Assembly: GCA_900095095.1 (NCBI GenBank)
Contig: FMBT01000683.1
Coordinates: 1-24,528, forward strand
DNA from: Fragilariopsis cylindrus CCMP1102
Taxonomy: Eukaryota; Bacillariophyta; Bacillariophyceae; Bacillariales; Bacillariaceae
Length of the DNA: 24,528 nt
Direction of reading: 5' to 3'
The translations under genes were made by a program, and so were the position numbers. Position 1 is the first letter of the stretch. Every line of letters starts with the position of its first letter. Of this stretch, positions 1 to 11,295 are shown in pieces. The notes under the pieces are model-generated. The model was not told where the DNA came from. It was given only the letters and a program-made list of their open reading frames with translations, and did not search any database.

Positions 1-1278
1 CATTCCGGATCCGTTCCACGGATTTTAGGATCAGTTTCTGGACCTTGTAAGAAACGACAATTACGGCCTAAAATTTGATCCAATGAATATCCTGTTAGAT
101 TTAAAAATCCTTGTGACGCGACACAATAGGATTATCCGGTAGGGATGGATCGGTGACCACAAAATTTTGTTGTGCTGTTTGTAATGCCTTGATAAATGAA
201 AAATCAGGATCGTCTAATACCTTATTGGCAGCACCCTGTGAGGATGTTGTTAATCGTAAGTCACCATTACTATCATTCATTTTATCATCCAATAATTTTT
301 TAGCCTGATCTTCACCAACATGAGTACGAATCGAATCACGTAGCTTATCATTTTCTTCTTTTAACATTGCAACACTTTGTTGTAATGATTCCAATAAAAA
401 TTTCTTACGAATACGACTCCGTTTCGCATGTTCCCGATTCCGTTCACTAATGATGTGCGTTTGCGTTATTTTTGGTTCGGGTGTAATAGTGAATAGTGAT
501 GGAAATGAGATGATGTGAGAGAAGAAGAAGAGAGGGGGGGGGGGTATGTTAGAGACATGACATCCTAAAAATATGGTTCACATTCGTTCAGCGGTGATAA
601 CGATGTAACACTCTAATACAGTATGCTCTCTTTTCTTCATTCGCGAATGTCTTTATATTATAGCTTCGTGCCTTCTCGTACGCATTTGATAGTCCGGTAT
701 CCGTAAAAACAAGACATACACAAATAAACTACTACTTACCGTCGTTCATTCTTTTGTTGTTCACTCATTTTACGTTCATTAGAACGTGAACTTTTCTTCT
801 TATTTGATAACGCATATTGAATATGATGTCGTTGTTGAGGTGCCTCCTTGAAGGGTACAGCGGACGTAGCTTTTGTGACACCCGGTACGTTATTACCCAT
901 CGCTAATGCAGGCTTCGTGTTATCATGAAGTTGTGTGGTATAATATCCTCCACCACGTGGGACGGGAACAGCCTGTTGGCCTTGTACAATCCTTGTAGCA
1001 GTATGAGTAACTTGACCCGGACCTTCACCAGATCCTAATACAGCATTATCCTCTTGCTCTTCATTCAAAAATACTGTATCGCCATCAGGTGTGAACATAA
1101 CATCACCAAATATATCATCTAAATTTAATGTTGCTGGTGTACCCCGTTGAGCAACAGCCGCAGCTGTTGTTGCTGATAAGTCTGTACTAAACATTGGAGT
1201 TTGAACTTGTTGCTGTTGTTGTTGTAGTGGTTGTAGTGGTTGTTGATGGTGTTGATGGTGTTGATTTCCAGTAGACAT
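1..1278 (-). CDS. AUREO: Aureochrome: bZIP-LOV blue-light-regulated transcription factor (3'-partial, frame break)
   Basis: Aureochromes are nuclear stramenopile transcription factors that bind DNA through a bZIP domain and sense blue light through a C-terminal flavin-binding LOV domain. Exon 1 (1278-740) starts at the first ATG (MSTGNQHH...) and encodes a Gln-rich N-terminus (polyQ near residues 20-30) ending in the start of the basic region. The intron (739-447, 293 nt) has GTAAGT and TTAG ends and splits an Arg codon. Exon 2 (446-1) continues with [16 protein letters not shown], the bZIP basic motif, then a leucine-zipper-like coiled coil, a linker and the LOV domain ([15 protein letters not shown]). 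One base is missing between 120 and 121; beyond it the LOV sequence resumes in another frame with FLNLTGY and the flavin-adduct motif GRNCRFLQG (about 63-89). The gene leaves the window inside LOV. Family call is firm; the paralogue (1a, 1b, 1c or 2) is not determined. Confidence 0.93.
447..739 (-). other. Aureochrome intron 1
   Basis: The 293-nt intron has donor GTAAGT (739-734) and acceptor ATTAG (AG at 448-447). It interrupts the basic region of the bZIP domain after CG, and the first base of exon 2 completes the Arg codon. It holds a run of G on the plus strand near 533-544 that reads as a C-tract in the transcript. Confidence 0.88.
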
Positions 1279-4200
1279 TTCTATTAACAATCTTTTAATG
1301 ATTGCTTGTTCTTCTTCTTTTTTTTTGTTCTTTTCGTTGATGTCTTTATTCGGTTACCTAGAACAAACACTACCAGCTCCTAATATTTGGTTGCTTCGAT
1401 CAGATGAAGAGTTTGGCTTAGTGTTCCGATTAGTGCCAGTGCCTGTGCTTGTACAGTACTGTAGTAGAATCGTTCAGTTCTTGTTGTCGATCTTACTAAC
1501 TTACTCAAGCCTAAAAGCAAAAAAATGATTTGCTGTCACTTCTCGCTACTACTACTTGTATACGCCAATCAACGCTACGGAGACATCAACAAAGAAAGCC
1601 CTACAGTATCCGCCCGACCTCTTACAGTGTATTGATTTTTAATCACGAAGTTCAACAGAAAGAACGCGTGCATCGGCTACGCGTAGAGATTAGATTTCCG
1701 CAGCTCATAACCATTCTTTGTGTTCTTCTCTTTCTTCAGACTTGACCTGCCTTTTTCTGATTGGTGAGTGTCGTGACGCCCTTTATTGTCGAATATTAGG
1801 CTAACAATGAAAATAGCAAATGAATCTCGCGCGCGCGCTGGGGGATGTGAATTTTCGCTATTTTCGATTTTTTTTTTTCAAATCGAGGATGTTCCTGATT
1901 ATAAAGGAGGAGAAGAAAATGCCATAATAATAATAAATAATAACATAATAAATATTATTCACATGGATGCAATCAATCCATACCTAGTGCAGTGTGGCTG
2001 TGCATGGGAGGACTGGTGATTGTTTCTGGGATGCTGGCACTAGGTTTGGATTTGGACTGACCAATGATGGCAATGGTGTGTTGCTGCATACCTACTTCTG
2101 TTGCTGGTGGTGTTGCTCTTTCTTTGATTCAAATATTTACATCACCAATAATAATGGTATGTGTGTCCACTTGGTATAGAGTAGCAATACTTGTTATTAG
2201 CAATGAGTTTGATTGTGTGTTTTCTGTTGTCACCACAGTTTGCTGCTTTTATTACTAGGTTGAATACCAGTGTTTGCTATGTTGTGAATATGGCATATTA
2301 CTATATCATAGTCTCTTTGTTGTACTGTTTGAATATGTGTGCATCAGGGACACACTACACTTTCCCAGCATGAAATGCCAGTGACACTTTTTCATATGTG
2401 GTTCTCTCTAGTCTTTATTTGTACTACTACAGTAACTGATAACTATTTGTGCTGAGCGCGATCATTCCTATCAAAGCATCTAGATAACTAACACACATTA
2501 TGAGGGGGAACATGATGATAATAATTTTTTTACCACAGCAATTTTTAGTTGTGATCTCTACCTACTAGAATTTTTTTTTGGAGATAATACCAGAGGCTCC
2601 TATGATATATTGTGACAGTAGGAATGATAGGTATGAAGGTATGTAAACAGTACAACCAGGCAGGGTAGAATCAACGACACAATGTTGACACCTAGATTTT
2701 TATTCTATCTGTATGTATCAGATTCAATTTTGAATCATGTGTCATCATTGTCTCTTTGATGATACTAGGAGGCAAGGGCACTGCTCAAGACAGCGTAGTT
2801 TTTAAACCTGTACTTACCAATGAGCTGACAATCACCATGAAACCTTGCAACATGATCACCTGTAATGACTGGCATCCAACCATCTTCAGCAATGTTCTTC
2901 CTCATATAACATAGTTGCACATCCTTGCAGCTTGAAATCTGATATCATATTCTAAGGATGAGATTGATTTGGATTTACTAGTCACATTTGGTTGCCTACA
3001 TGTGTTCTAAAGATATAAATGTATGTTATTTACTGTTTCTTTCTTTTTGTGTATGTTGTCAAAGATAGAAAATGGAGTTTTGGGCAAGTTCTGCGCAAAT
3101 CGTATCTGTGTGATCAATTTTGAAGACTAGTGTGGTCTTCCCAATTATAATTGTTTAGCATGGAATCCATCAACAGTACTTCTATCTATAAAACTTGTTA
3201 TTTATTAAAAGTAGTTGCCAATTAAAACTCCCCACAACATCAGAAAGGCCAGTGAGACAGCAGTCAACCTGACAGTAGTCTATATTACTATGAACTATTT
3301 GTGCCAGCTGAGCCATTGTCAGATAATTCCATCATATTGATATTTATTGGAAGTAGTCCCGCATCATAGGTCACTTCCTACAACAACAATGCACATATGC
3401 CATTTCATGATTTGAAGAATATTACTTGGTAATAATTCTGAATAATAGCATAGGGTGTAGAGTTTGAGGTGCTTGGATTACTGGTCATATTGTTCAGGAC
3501 ACAATAAAATGATTGGTTGGTGGTGTGCACTTCATGGGAAGGTGAAAAGCACATTAAAGCATACATTAACTGGGGAGGGCATTATCACATCACAACAATT
3601 GACTTCATCCAAGAAGCAATTTACTGGTTAGGTCTGAGGTCTAAGGTGTTTGATGGTTATTTTAAGATCCTGTTGTAAACTGGTTAATAATATGCCTGTT
3701 CACTGTTTGATGTTGGAGAAAAGTGAATTGTCACAAAAAGCAACAGTCAAGAATCAAAGGAGAAGGAGTTGCAATTACATACTCTATCAACCAGTTCATA
3801 ATAAGTTATATGTGCACGAAGTACGGCGGCATAGAGTTTGAAACAGAAATGGCTGCCAAAGTAATTTGTAACAATATGTAATGGGAGAGGGTACTTTTAT
3901 CGGCACGGCTGGATGTTTGTTAATGGCTCAGAAGTCTGCCTCAATGAGCATCAACTACGTCTACTCTACACAAAAGCTCATCATGATAAACCTGGAACTG
4001 CATGCTCCAAGGTCCATAATCAGCATCCATTTATTTGTTGCGCTGCTTGTTCACTTGCTGCTGAAGCATGCTGATGTTGGGACTACAGTGTTCATTTCAA
4101 TGCCTTATTTCATCGATAGGCAGTTTTGGATGAGCTTTGCCATTTTTCTCATGGCAAAGAGAAAGGAGGAAGGAGCTTGGTGCGGTGATCAATATTATCC

Positions 4201-4487
4201 TAAATGAAACTAAGGACAACAAGGGCAAGATCAATGAATTTATTGGGGGAAGTGCTGCCGTTCAGAGGGCTGCCTGTAGCTGTGGGACAACTAGTCACAT
4301 TGTCACTGATATTCTTTGGAGTAAATAAGTTTCTTATGTATCAGGTTTCAGGTTCTTGGTCACTTTGGTATGTGTCTACTATTGCTTTAGGTTTGATAAA
4401 CCGGTACATTTAAATTTTTTTTATCAATTAGATATAAATATGCTTGATAACGGCGCGCGAGAGCAGTAGTACGGAAATATGCCTAAG
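1279..4487. other. AT-rich intergenic region, no assignable gene
   Basis: This 3.2-kb stretch between the aureochrome start and the retrotransposon contains only short open frames with biased, low-complexity composition and no domain I recognise. The first few hundred bases should hold the aureochrome promoter and 5' leader. Short stretches of coding character occur (for example plus strand about 3530-3660, and 4140-4320), but none could be tied to a family and all are interrupted. A microsatellite of ATA units lies near 1924-1956. Confidence 0.6.
2818..2923 (-). other. Exon-like patch with splice signals, unassigned
   Basis: On the minus strand an AG (2925-2924) precedes 106 nt of open frame that ends exactly at a strong donor, G|GTAAGT (2818|2817). 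The peptide begins DVQLCYMRKN and contains DGWMPVITGDH. It looks protein-like in composition but I do not recognise the family. No convincing partner exon was found on either side. It could be an exon of an undetected gene, a remnant, or chance. Confidence 0.25.
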
Positions 4488-4740
4488 GAATCTACTTCGC
4501 CCAATTCACGTGCGCCGTCTCGGCTGGTCTGCTCCTACAGAATGCATGGCATGTGCTGGAGGCACTATTTCTAGCTATGTGATCTACCTATGGTCCTATG
4601 AATACTATGTTTAGTACATAGGAGTGATTGGCAGGTTAACTAAGCTGCTAGAGAGATAGTGAGTGATTACTGTAGAGATTGCATTTCGGTATTCGGGTTT
4701 GGGGATCCCGAAATTGCGATCGTTGCAGGAAGCGCGATGC
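4488..4740 (-). repeat. Split direct repeat B2 (3' terminal copy)
   Basis: This is the second 253-bp B copy and the inferred 3' end of the element. It is separated from A2 by 20 bp (4741-4760, GT-rich on the plus strand). The outer edge at 4488 abuts host sequence ending cctaag. Confidence 0.93.
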
Positions 4741-4760
4741 GAGGTGTGGGTGGGTGGGAA

Positions 4761-5091
4761 AAAGAAAAATCCCATGGTGAGATCCTGTTAGCTAGATTAG
4801 CTTGATAGGAATCGCAACCCATGGAAACAGACATCAGAAGAAACAATGGAACGAGTGAGTTTACGTTCCGTCGTCTGATTTCCCTATCCTTCCTCTCTTG
4901 GCGATTCTGCTTTGCCGGATCGTCATATCCTGTACCTTAAGGGTACTGCCTTACTCTACCTACGAATCTTATCTACGTATCCTACTAGTATGCTTCGTTG
5001 GTAACGGCGCGAATCTTCAAGCGTGGTTCGGGGTAAACGGACGGACTGTGATTGTCCTTCCGTTGCCTGTTGCCTGGAGTCTTGCACTGGA
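4761..5091 (-). repeat. Split direct repeat A2
   Basis: This is the second 331-bp A copy, joined directly to B1 at 5091|5092 with no spacer. The B1-A2 junction is where, in PAT/Ngaro elements, the circular DNA intermediate is thought to place its recombination site. A plus-strand open frame inside it recurs in A1 and is treated as chance. Confidence 0.93.
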
Positions 5092-5344
5092 GAATCTACT
5101 TCGCCCAATTCACGTGCGCCGTCTCGGCTGGTCTGCTCCTACAGAATGCATGGCATGTGCTGGAGGCACTATTTCTAGCTATGTGATCTACCTATGGTCC
5201 TATGAATACTATGTTTAGTACATAGGAGTGATTGGCAGGTTAACTAAGCTGCTAGAGAGATAGTGAGTGATTACTGTAGAGATTGCATTTCGGTATTCGG
5301 GTTTGGGGATCCCGAAATTGCGATCGTTGCAGGAAGCGCGATGC
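5092..5344 (-). repeat. Split direct repeat B1
   Basis: This 253-bp repeat is identical by eye to 4488-4740 (constant offset 604). It lies at the 3' end of the internal region, immediately before A2 in transcript orientation. Confidence 0.93.
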
Positions 5345-5827
5345 TCCTAACACCGCCACTAATGGGCTGCGACTATAATGAGTCGGTTGATGGTGTTTGT
5401 ACCAGTAATCGGTGAGTTCGTAGCCGCCATGTAAATATAGTGGCAGGCCAGCCGGATAAAAAAGAAAAGAAAAGAAAGTTTTTTTTTTTTTTTTTTTTTT
5501 GAAATTTTTTTATATAGTTAATATTATACTTTGTTGTATGTTATTTGGCATAATCGGGTATAGATGATGCCAGTTATGTTATTTGGCATGATCGTATGTA
5601 GATGATGTCAGTTGTAGTATAGTGGGACGTATTTGTATGTACGCTCACGGTATGTATGTATTGTTATTGTATAGTGAGTCTGTCGAGGATCAGTGCTCGC
5701 GGATCGTATGTAATGTAATGTATAGTGAGTCTGTCGAAGGATCAGCGCTCACGGATTGTATGAAATGTATTGTATAGTGAGTCTGTCGAAGGATCAGCGC
5801 TCACAAATGTATTGGTGGATTGTATGT
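5345..5827 (-). other. Element 3' noncoding region with tandem repeats
   Basis: No gene is seen between the accessory ORF and B1. The stretch holds a run of 22 T (5479-5500, poly-A in the transcript sense), two imperfect copies of a ~43-bp unit containing atgttatttggcat (about 5538-5620), and three copies of a 51-52-bp unit beginning gtatagtgagtctgtcga at 5669, 5720 and 5772. Confidence 0.7.
5669..5806. repeat. 51-52-bp tandem repeat, three copies
   Basis: Copies begin at 5669, 5720 and 5772 and share gtatagtgagtctgtcga followed by ggatcagYgctc. The third copy runs up to the 3' end of the accessory ORF. A partial fourth unit may precede 5669. Confidence 0.85.
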
Positions 5828-6844
5828 TTAACCAACCCTAGTCCCAGTTTTGGCAGCGATAGTCCACGCCTTGAGGTATTTCAATTCGCGGATCTGAGAA
5901 CGCTTTGCATTGGCCTTTCCAGGTCGAATGTCCACAACAGGACAGATCTTGTTGTGCAGGCAGGTGTTAATATAGTTTTTGAAACCTTTTCGATCCCAAT
6001 CTTGCTCCAAGAATTGGGAACCAAGAATAAGACCGGCACTGGTGTCGTTGAAAGGGAGAAGGAGTCGTTCCTTTCTGAATAAAATGCAGAAGATGGGCCA
6101 ATAATGGGGGCCAGCCTCATCTTCAAATTTGTGTTTAGTCGCGCAATACTCGATGATGATCGGTTTTGTGTGGTCAACTGACAATAGGGCTTCGTAAGTC
6201 ATCTTTGGAACCTCCCACGTTTTAACGCCGTTTTTATTGAGGAAACGTATAACGTTGTCTGCTGGCATGTTATCACCGCGATCACGCGGAATATGGTTAG
6301 CGAATTGTGTGTTGACACTACTGATGACAGCGTCCGTAGCCTTCGTCATCTGGAATACTGTGTATAGCAGCTGCATTGCGTTGAATTTGTAATACGGGTG
6401 CGGTCCGGTACTCAATTCCTTCACGACGACCTCGATCGTGGGTGAAGAATACTTCTTTAGATAGTGGTTGATAAGCGCATTGCCGAAAATGTGGTGGATT
6501 CCATATTCGTCCTTTTCCGACAACATTGCGTCGAGTGCCGCTTCGTTGGGTGGAGCAAAGTCGAGTCGACGTCTTACGTTACGATCCGATTCAGGTGTGA
6601 CCCCGACGATGCTCGTTTGTGCGGTTGCTACCGGAGTCTTTGTTCCAATAGCAGCGGCGTAGGTTGTTGTACCAGCCGCGGCAAGCCCGGAATACAATCG
6701 CTTGATATGTCCAAGGACCATGAATTGTTGCGCTACTGGTAAAGCACCCAACATATTATAGTACGATGGATCAACCGGAGGAGGTGGGACAATCGGAGGA
6801 GATGGTGCCTTTTTAGGAGACATGAAGCCGAATAGACTTTTCAT
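5828..6844 (-). CDS. Accessory ORF of the retrotransposon, 338 aa, unknown function
   Basis: This is the only long uninterrupted frame after the recombinase, beginning at an ATG (MKSLFGFMSPKK) at 6844 and ending 483 bp before B1. The N-terminus is Lys/Pro-rich (PSPPIVPPPPVDPS, about residues 14-27). A middle section is Ala/Thr-rich, and the C-terminal two thirds look globular. Alternating hydrophobic strands around PIIIEYCA and HYWPIFCILF, followed by a conserved-looking FND, faintly resemble the core of papain-fold peptidases, but no nucleophilic Cys in the expected place was seen, so this is speculation. The ORF is separated from the recombinase by 499 bp of noncoding sequence, suggesting its own transcript or a late-acquired gene. 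It matches neither the methyltransferase of DIRS elements nor the hydrolase ORF of some Ngaro elements, as far as can be told by eye. Confidence 0.7.
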   Translation of the reverse strand: MKSLFGFMSPKKAPSPPIVPPPPVDPSYYNMLGALPVAQQFMVLGHIKRLYSGLAAAGTTTYAAAIGTKTPVATAQTSIVGVTPESDRNVRRRLDFAPPNEAALDAMLSEKDEYGIHHIFGNALINHYLKKYSSPTIEVVVKELSTGPHPYYKFNAMQLLYTVFQMTKATDAVISSVNTQFANHIPRDRGDNMPADNVIRFLNKNGVKTWEVPKMTYEALLSVDHTKPIIIEYCATKHKFEDEAGPHYWPIFCILFRKERLLLPFNDTSAGLILGSQFLEQDWDRKGFKNYINTCLHNKICPVVDIRPGKANAKRSQIRELKYLKAWTIAAKTGTRVG

Positions 6845-7343
6845 TGTAATCGGTAGTGTGTATTTGAACTCGGGGATTGATTTGTCGAGTTTTTGAATTT
6901 ATGTGTACGTTATGGACAGAACGTTTGTGTGGAAAAGTGAAATATTGAAAGTTTTGTACATCGTTGCCGATGTATGCTGGTTACTATAGCATGGTTCTGT
7001 ATGTTGGTTACGAATAATAGAAACGACGAAAGAGAAACGCTTTTTAGCTAACGTGATGATTCCGTTTCGAATTGCATCGATAGGAGTATATGATGTTATG
7101 CTGAAAATTGTCAGTTGTGGTCGAATGTAAAATGTGTGTCAGTTGTTGACATCGCGATTCTGGATGCGCGATTATGCGCGCAATATTCAAATTTTTACGA
7201 CTAGAAAAAAACGGTCGGATCAACGGCTTTCGCATTTGGCGATCCGACGGTTGGTAAATTTGAGAGGCGTATATATTAGTATTATTTATTTTTAGAGAGC
7301 GTTCGTAATATGCAATCGGTACAGTATGTATTGGAACGATTGA
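6845..7343. other. Noncoding gap between recombinase and accessory ORF
   Basis: This 499-bp stretch has no supported gene. It is AT-rich near 7260-7300 (tatatatt). Given its position upstream of the accessory ORF it may hold that ORF's promoter, which is inference only. Confidence 0.5.
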
Positions 7344-8492
7344 TTAATATGCGTCCAATAGTTGTGTAACGGTTTCCAATTCATTTGACATTGTATTTGA
7401 CAAGTCAATCGATTCGCTCCAAAGGTTTCGAGTGTATAATTTCCATGATTCGCTGCACCATCTTAGTGCTCGCTGGATATAGTCCCCCGATTTCCCTTGC
7501 GATTGGAGAATACATGCCATTCCTACTCGGATAGAATGATTTGTCCATTTGCTAAGTTCCTTTGGATCGGTTATGCCGTATTCAAGGCGGACGATGTTCT
7601 GTAGAATACTTTTTGAATCGTCGGAACAGATGTTCAACACTTTCCCTTTGGCATAGTCATAATAAATTGCAAGAGGGCGTGTCTTGTCTTCTAATCCAAC
7701 CAAACGGGAGAAGCGTTCGAGAATGGTTATCCAATGGGTGATTTGATCCATGAACGGTGATCTATAGTTACGCGCAAAGCGCTTTACTTCTCCGTTCTTT
7801 CCGTTTTTCTGCACTCTGAAAGTGAGTTCCACGAAGTACACCTCATCACGATTTTGTATTGCATATGGCGTTGTAAAGCGTCTCTGTCCTATTCCAAGGA
7901 ACTGGACATCATCAACACAGAATGCATACGTTTCGTTTCGAATGTTGAGTTCTGGTTCTTTGGTGGGATCCCGGCTAGCATACGGTTGGCACCATTCGAT
8001 GCGTCGGCAACCTGCTGGGAGAACGCAACTAAACCACTGGAATCCTACTTTAGTTAGGCTATCAGCAGGTTCATCTTGCGATTCTTTGTATAATCTGGCT
8101 TGAAGTTGTAATGTCCAAGGCTCTCTTCGGTTCGGTTGTTTTTCAAACCGCTTCATTTCATCAATGACCTTTTTGATCGGGGGTGCAATAACAGCGGTCC
8201 CGGTAAACATACGAGCGTCCCGATCACTTATTTCGTCGAAGTTTTTTTAAAAACTTCTTGATAGTAAGAAGATATGCATCGACTGTTCCCGATTTTGATA
8301 CTTTTCAAGCCGATCGCATGTCCTGTTGCAGGAAGCTGTGTAACAGGCTAGGAGGTAGACCAGAGACGTATCGGTGAGTGTGATTAGAGGAAATATTGAG
8401 TCGTAGACACCTCGGATTGTGCACCAGTAGATAAAATGGCATCGACGGGTACAAGCTGTCCGTTTCTCTGTGGCTTTTGTGGACGCTCCCAT
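7344..8492 (-). CDS. Tyrosine recombinase (YR) of the retrotransposon, with frame breaks
   Basis: This enzyme would integrate the circular DNA copy of the element by site-specific recombination in the nucleus. The catalytic domain is one open frame (8210-7344). It shows AGCRRIEW (first catalytic Arg, near 8000-8007), HSIR (box B HxxR, 7538-7527), then LRWCSES (Trp) and KLYTRN with the nucleophilic Tyr at 7436-7434. The stretch from HSIR to Tyr follows the spacing of DIRS-type recombinases. The N-terminal core-binding part appears at 8492-8211: an ATG (MGASTK) sits one base after the RNase H stop, but the frame is broken and continues as VDAYLLTIKK before rejoining. At least two one-base breaks are inferred there. 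Assignment to the YR superfamily is strong. Crypton transposase is excluded by the adjacent reverse transcriptase. Confidence 0.88.
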
Positions 8493-8493
8493 C

Positions 8494-11078
8494 TCACATT
8501 TTTAACAATGATGAGCTCAGGACTGAGAAGAGCTCTGGACTCAAGAGGAAAACCCGATAGGATCGCAGAATTGGAAGTTTCTGACAGACCTGTTTAACGA
8601 GTGTAGAGAAAGGGACATCATAAATTGTTGTTAGTTTTGGAGTAAAGAGTTCGTGAGGACGCGAAATTGTATCTCCCATTTCGTTCTTGATTCCTTGCAA
8701 ATGTTCCGCATACGATTTGACATTGGCATCGATGGAATACTCTGCAGTCAATCGGATTTGGTTTTGTCCCATTGTAGAAGCTGTACTGTGGTGGTTGAGC
8801 CACGAAACCGATGGCGTATTGTCACCTAACGCCAAGTGCGTTGGTGAAGGAGGAAACGCCGACGGGTTTTCGTCGTAGATTTCGTTGATGATGATATGAG
8901 CCAGCTGGAGCGCGATGTACTCGAGGCTATTAATGAAGACTTCTTTGTCTTTTCCTAGGCCTTTGATTCGTGAGAAAAGGTCTTTGCCGAATGGTACAAA
9001 CAAATACTTTGGCTTGCTTGATGTATACGGATAGGGCTAAATCAGATGCATCGCCCGATGTTGTCCAAGTCGGCATTCTAGGAATAATATGTCCTATGGG
9101 ACATTCCCATCGCTTATCTGCTAGACTGCGTATGATAATCATGACACACTTAGTTATTGGTTCACTGAGTGCAAAATAGATTCCGTTACGGTACATGTAG
9201 GCAGCATATTCTGTTGCAACGATGCTTTCCATCCGATGCTCATGGTGGTGGGCAATCGACGTACTTTATTATCGATTAGCTTTTTAAGTCGTTGATCGAT
9301 TTTCGCTTTTTTGTATCGTATTGCCAGTTCCTCTCTTACGAGGTTCTGCAGTATGAATAATTGGGCTCGAGCCCAAGGATTATATTCTGCTGCTGAGCCA
9401 ATTAAACCCAAGACGGTGCATGCTTCTCTGATTGATTTAAGTGAACCTACTACTGTCCACCCTTCATCGGTCAGATATGCTATGACCTTAGCACGTCGTC
9501 GTACTGAAACGACGACTACCATTCTACGCGATTGCACTTCGTGTCCGACGGTGAGTCGTTCTTCGTTGTACAATGGATTGAACTTCTTTTGTGATAGGGC
9601 CTTCTCCTGGCACGGATGGTCTACTCCAAAAACGTCCTCAAGAGACATGATGCTAGATGCTGCAGTCAGTTTGAAATATTCTTCGACGTCAGCATACATG
9701 CAATCATCTACTTGCATAGGAAATTCCGGTGGTTTCCGTGATCGTTATTCCGAAACACGCCCGTGTTGAGGGCGTCCTTTGATGCTTGTGTGAATGATTC
9801 CGTCGAGGTGCATTCTTCAAAGACCATTCGGCTTGTATGGTCCACTGCTCTAGCTAAAGTACGTTCTGGTTCTTTCTCCCAGAGATAGCTTGCTTGTTGC
9901 TGCCGTCCTTTTGCTCCTTGGTCAAAATTCGGTGGAGAAAAACAGGCGCCGAAGCATTGTCCTGTAGAGAACCCGAGATGCCCATTCGCCATGAAGCCAT
10001 TCATGGCAACTGTAGACGGATTGTTTTTGATGAATCTGAAAGCATTCGTCATATCGTCGTCGCCAAGGAGGATAACGTCGCTTTGGATATGAAATCCTTA
10101 GGTTGTATATCCCTGGCAGAATCGAACGAAACTTCCAGCAAAATAGACTGGAGGTTCGTTCTTTTTGTTGGTCCAATCATTGATTGACATCGATTCCGGG
10201 TGTACGCGATGTGAGCAATCGGATATGTGGCGGGCCTCTTTCCATAGATTAAAAAAGGTCTGCAAGTCCTTGTGGAGAAAGATGACTGTTCGGGATGTAC
10301 GCGAATAGTCTTGGATCGACGAGTAAAGTGTTACCTCTTCGGTGATCCTTTAGAAGTACTTTCTCAACTTCGTCTTCATTATCGTTAACGGATTCGTGGT
10401 TGCCGTATTGGTAGTAATCTTTCAAGTTCTGTTCAGTATTGGTGGCATTAATATGCCTTGGCGAACCGTGCTCGAAGACACGCTTGATTTCGGCTAGGAT
10501 TTCTGGTTGTACCCCTTTCTTTAAATCTTGGAGGATTTTTGGTACATTCCGGTTTGCCCCAACGTGTGGGCCACCGAGGTAATATACCAATTTCTCAACA
10601 TCGCAGCTATGTTGTAGCAGAGCTGCCGAATGGAGACGGATGCGATGCTTGTTGAGTTCTGTTTCGTCTCGGAAATCTTTGTAGTTTTCAAATCGCGAAT
10701 AGGTTCCGTATCGACCGAACCGTACTCGGATTGTAGTTCTGAAAACTGTTTCGCTAGGAACGAAACTTCTTCGAGGTTCCTCTGGCTTTCCTTGTCAAGG
10801 AATTCGCCTAAATACAAGAAAGGGATAATATGGCGAAAACGATATTCACTAGTAAACGAAATATTTTTATGTCGCATACTCTTTGTATTCTTACCATTTA
10901 TGTCGAATAAGGGTTGTTTGACTCCCTCCGGCAGGCTTTTGGCCCAATTATGTAGTTCGTTGGTTGAGAACGAGGCAGGAGGTCCAGCGTTCACGAACGG
11001 ACTTTGGTTGGGATGACGATGAGACTCAACGTTTGCTTTTTGGAAGGAATTCTTCGGTAAAGGCAGGCGATCGTTCAT
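8494..11078 (-). CDS. Reverse transcriptase-RNase H of the retrotransposon, with frame breaks
   Basis: This protein copies the element RNA into DNA and degrades the RNA template. A likely start is the ATG at 11078. Palm motif A reads DDDMTNAFRF (10061 down) with the catalytic Asp before xxxAF, followed by FSTGQCFGACFSPPNF. The YxDD-equivalent is MQVDDCMYAD (9717-9688). The thumb/connection has GHEVQSRR and PWARAQLF. RNase H follows with GDASD (about 9052), NSLEYIA, ALGDNTPSVSW and HLQGIKNEMGDTISR, the last resembling the HxxGxxNxxAD-SR end of Ty3/DIRS RNase H. The ORF ends at 8494. The frame changes near 10590, 9720, 9200 and 9000, and an in-frame TAA lies at 10100-10098. These may be assembly errors or decay. 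RT-RH identity is firm; exact polyprotein limits are not. Confidence 0.85.
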
Positions 11079-11295
11079 TGATTGTTTTGCTCGCTATTTT
11101 AAATAGAGGGACTACTAGGATCGCACTCGAGTGGTACCACTGGATCAATAGGGATTATTGGTTGGAGTACCTTGTTGCTTGAGAAAGCACCAAGAAAACA
11201 GGCATCGAGCGTGCTGGTGTTTGGCTCTCTGCAGATAGGTGAAATAAGTGCTAGTGAAAGGAATGTAGAATAAGAGTATGTAAATTAAACGAAAA

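Noticed and set aside
1298..2373. Series of short plus-strand frames upstream of the aureochrome gene
   Set aside because: They overlap one another in different frames, have biased composition and show no recognisable domain.
4898..5218. Plus-strand open frame, recurring at 14976-15179, with a hydrophobic peptide
   Set aside because: It lies wholly within repeats A and B, recurs only because the repeats do, and runs antisense to the element. No family resemblance was seen.
4488..5344. Ordinary LTRs of a copia or gypsy element
   Set aside because: The repeat order is B-A-B on one side and A alone on the other, and the interior has a tyrosine recombinase and no DDE integrase, so split direct repeats fit better.
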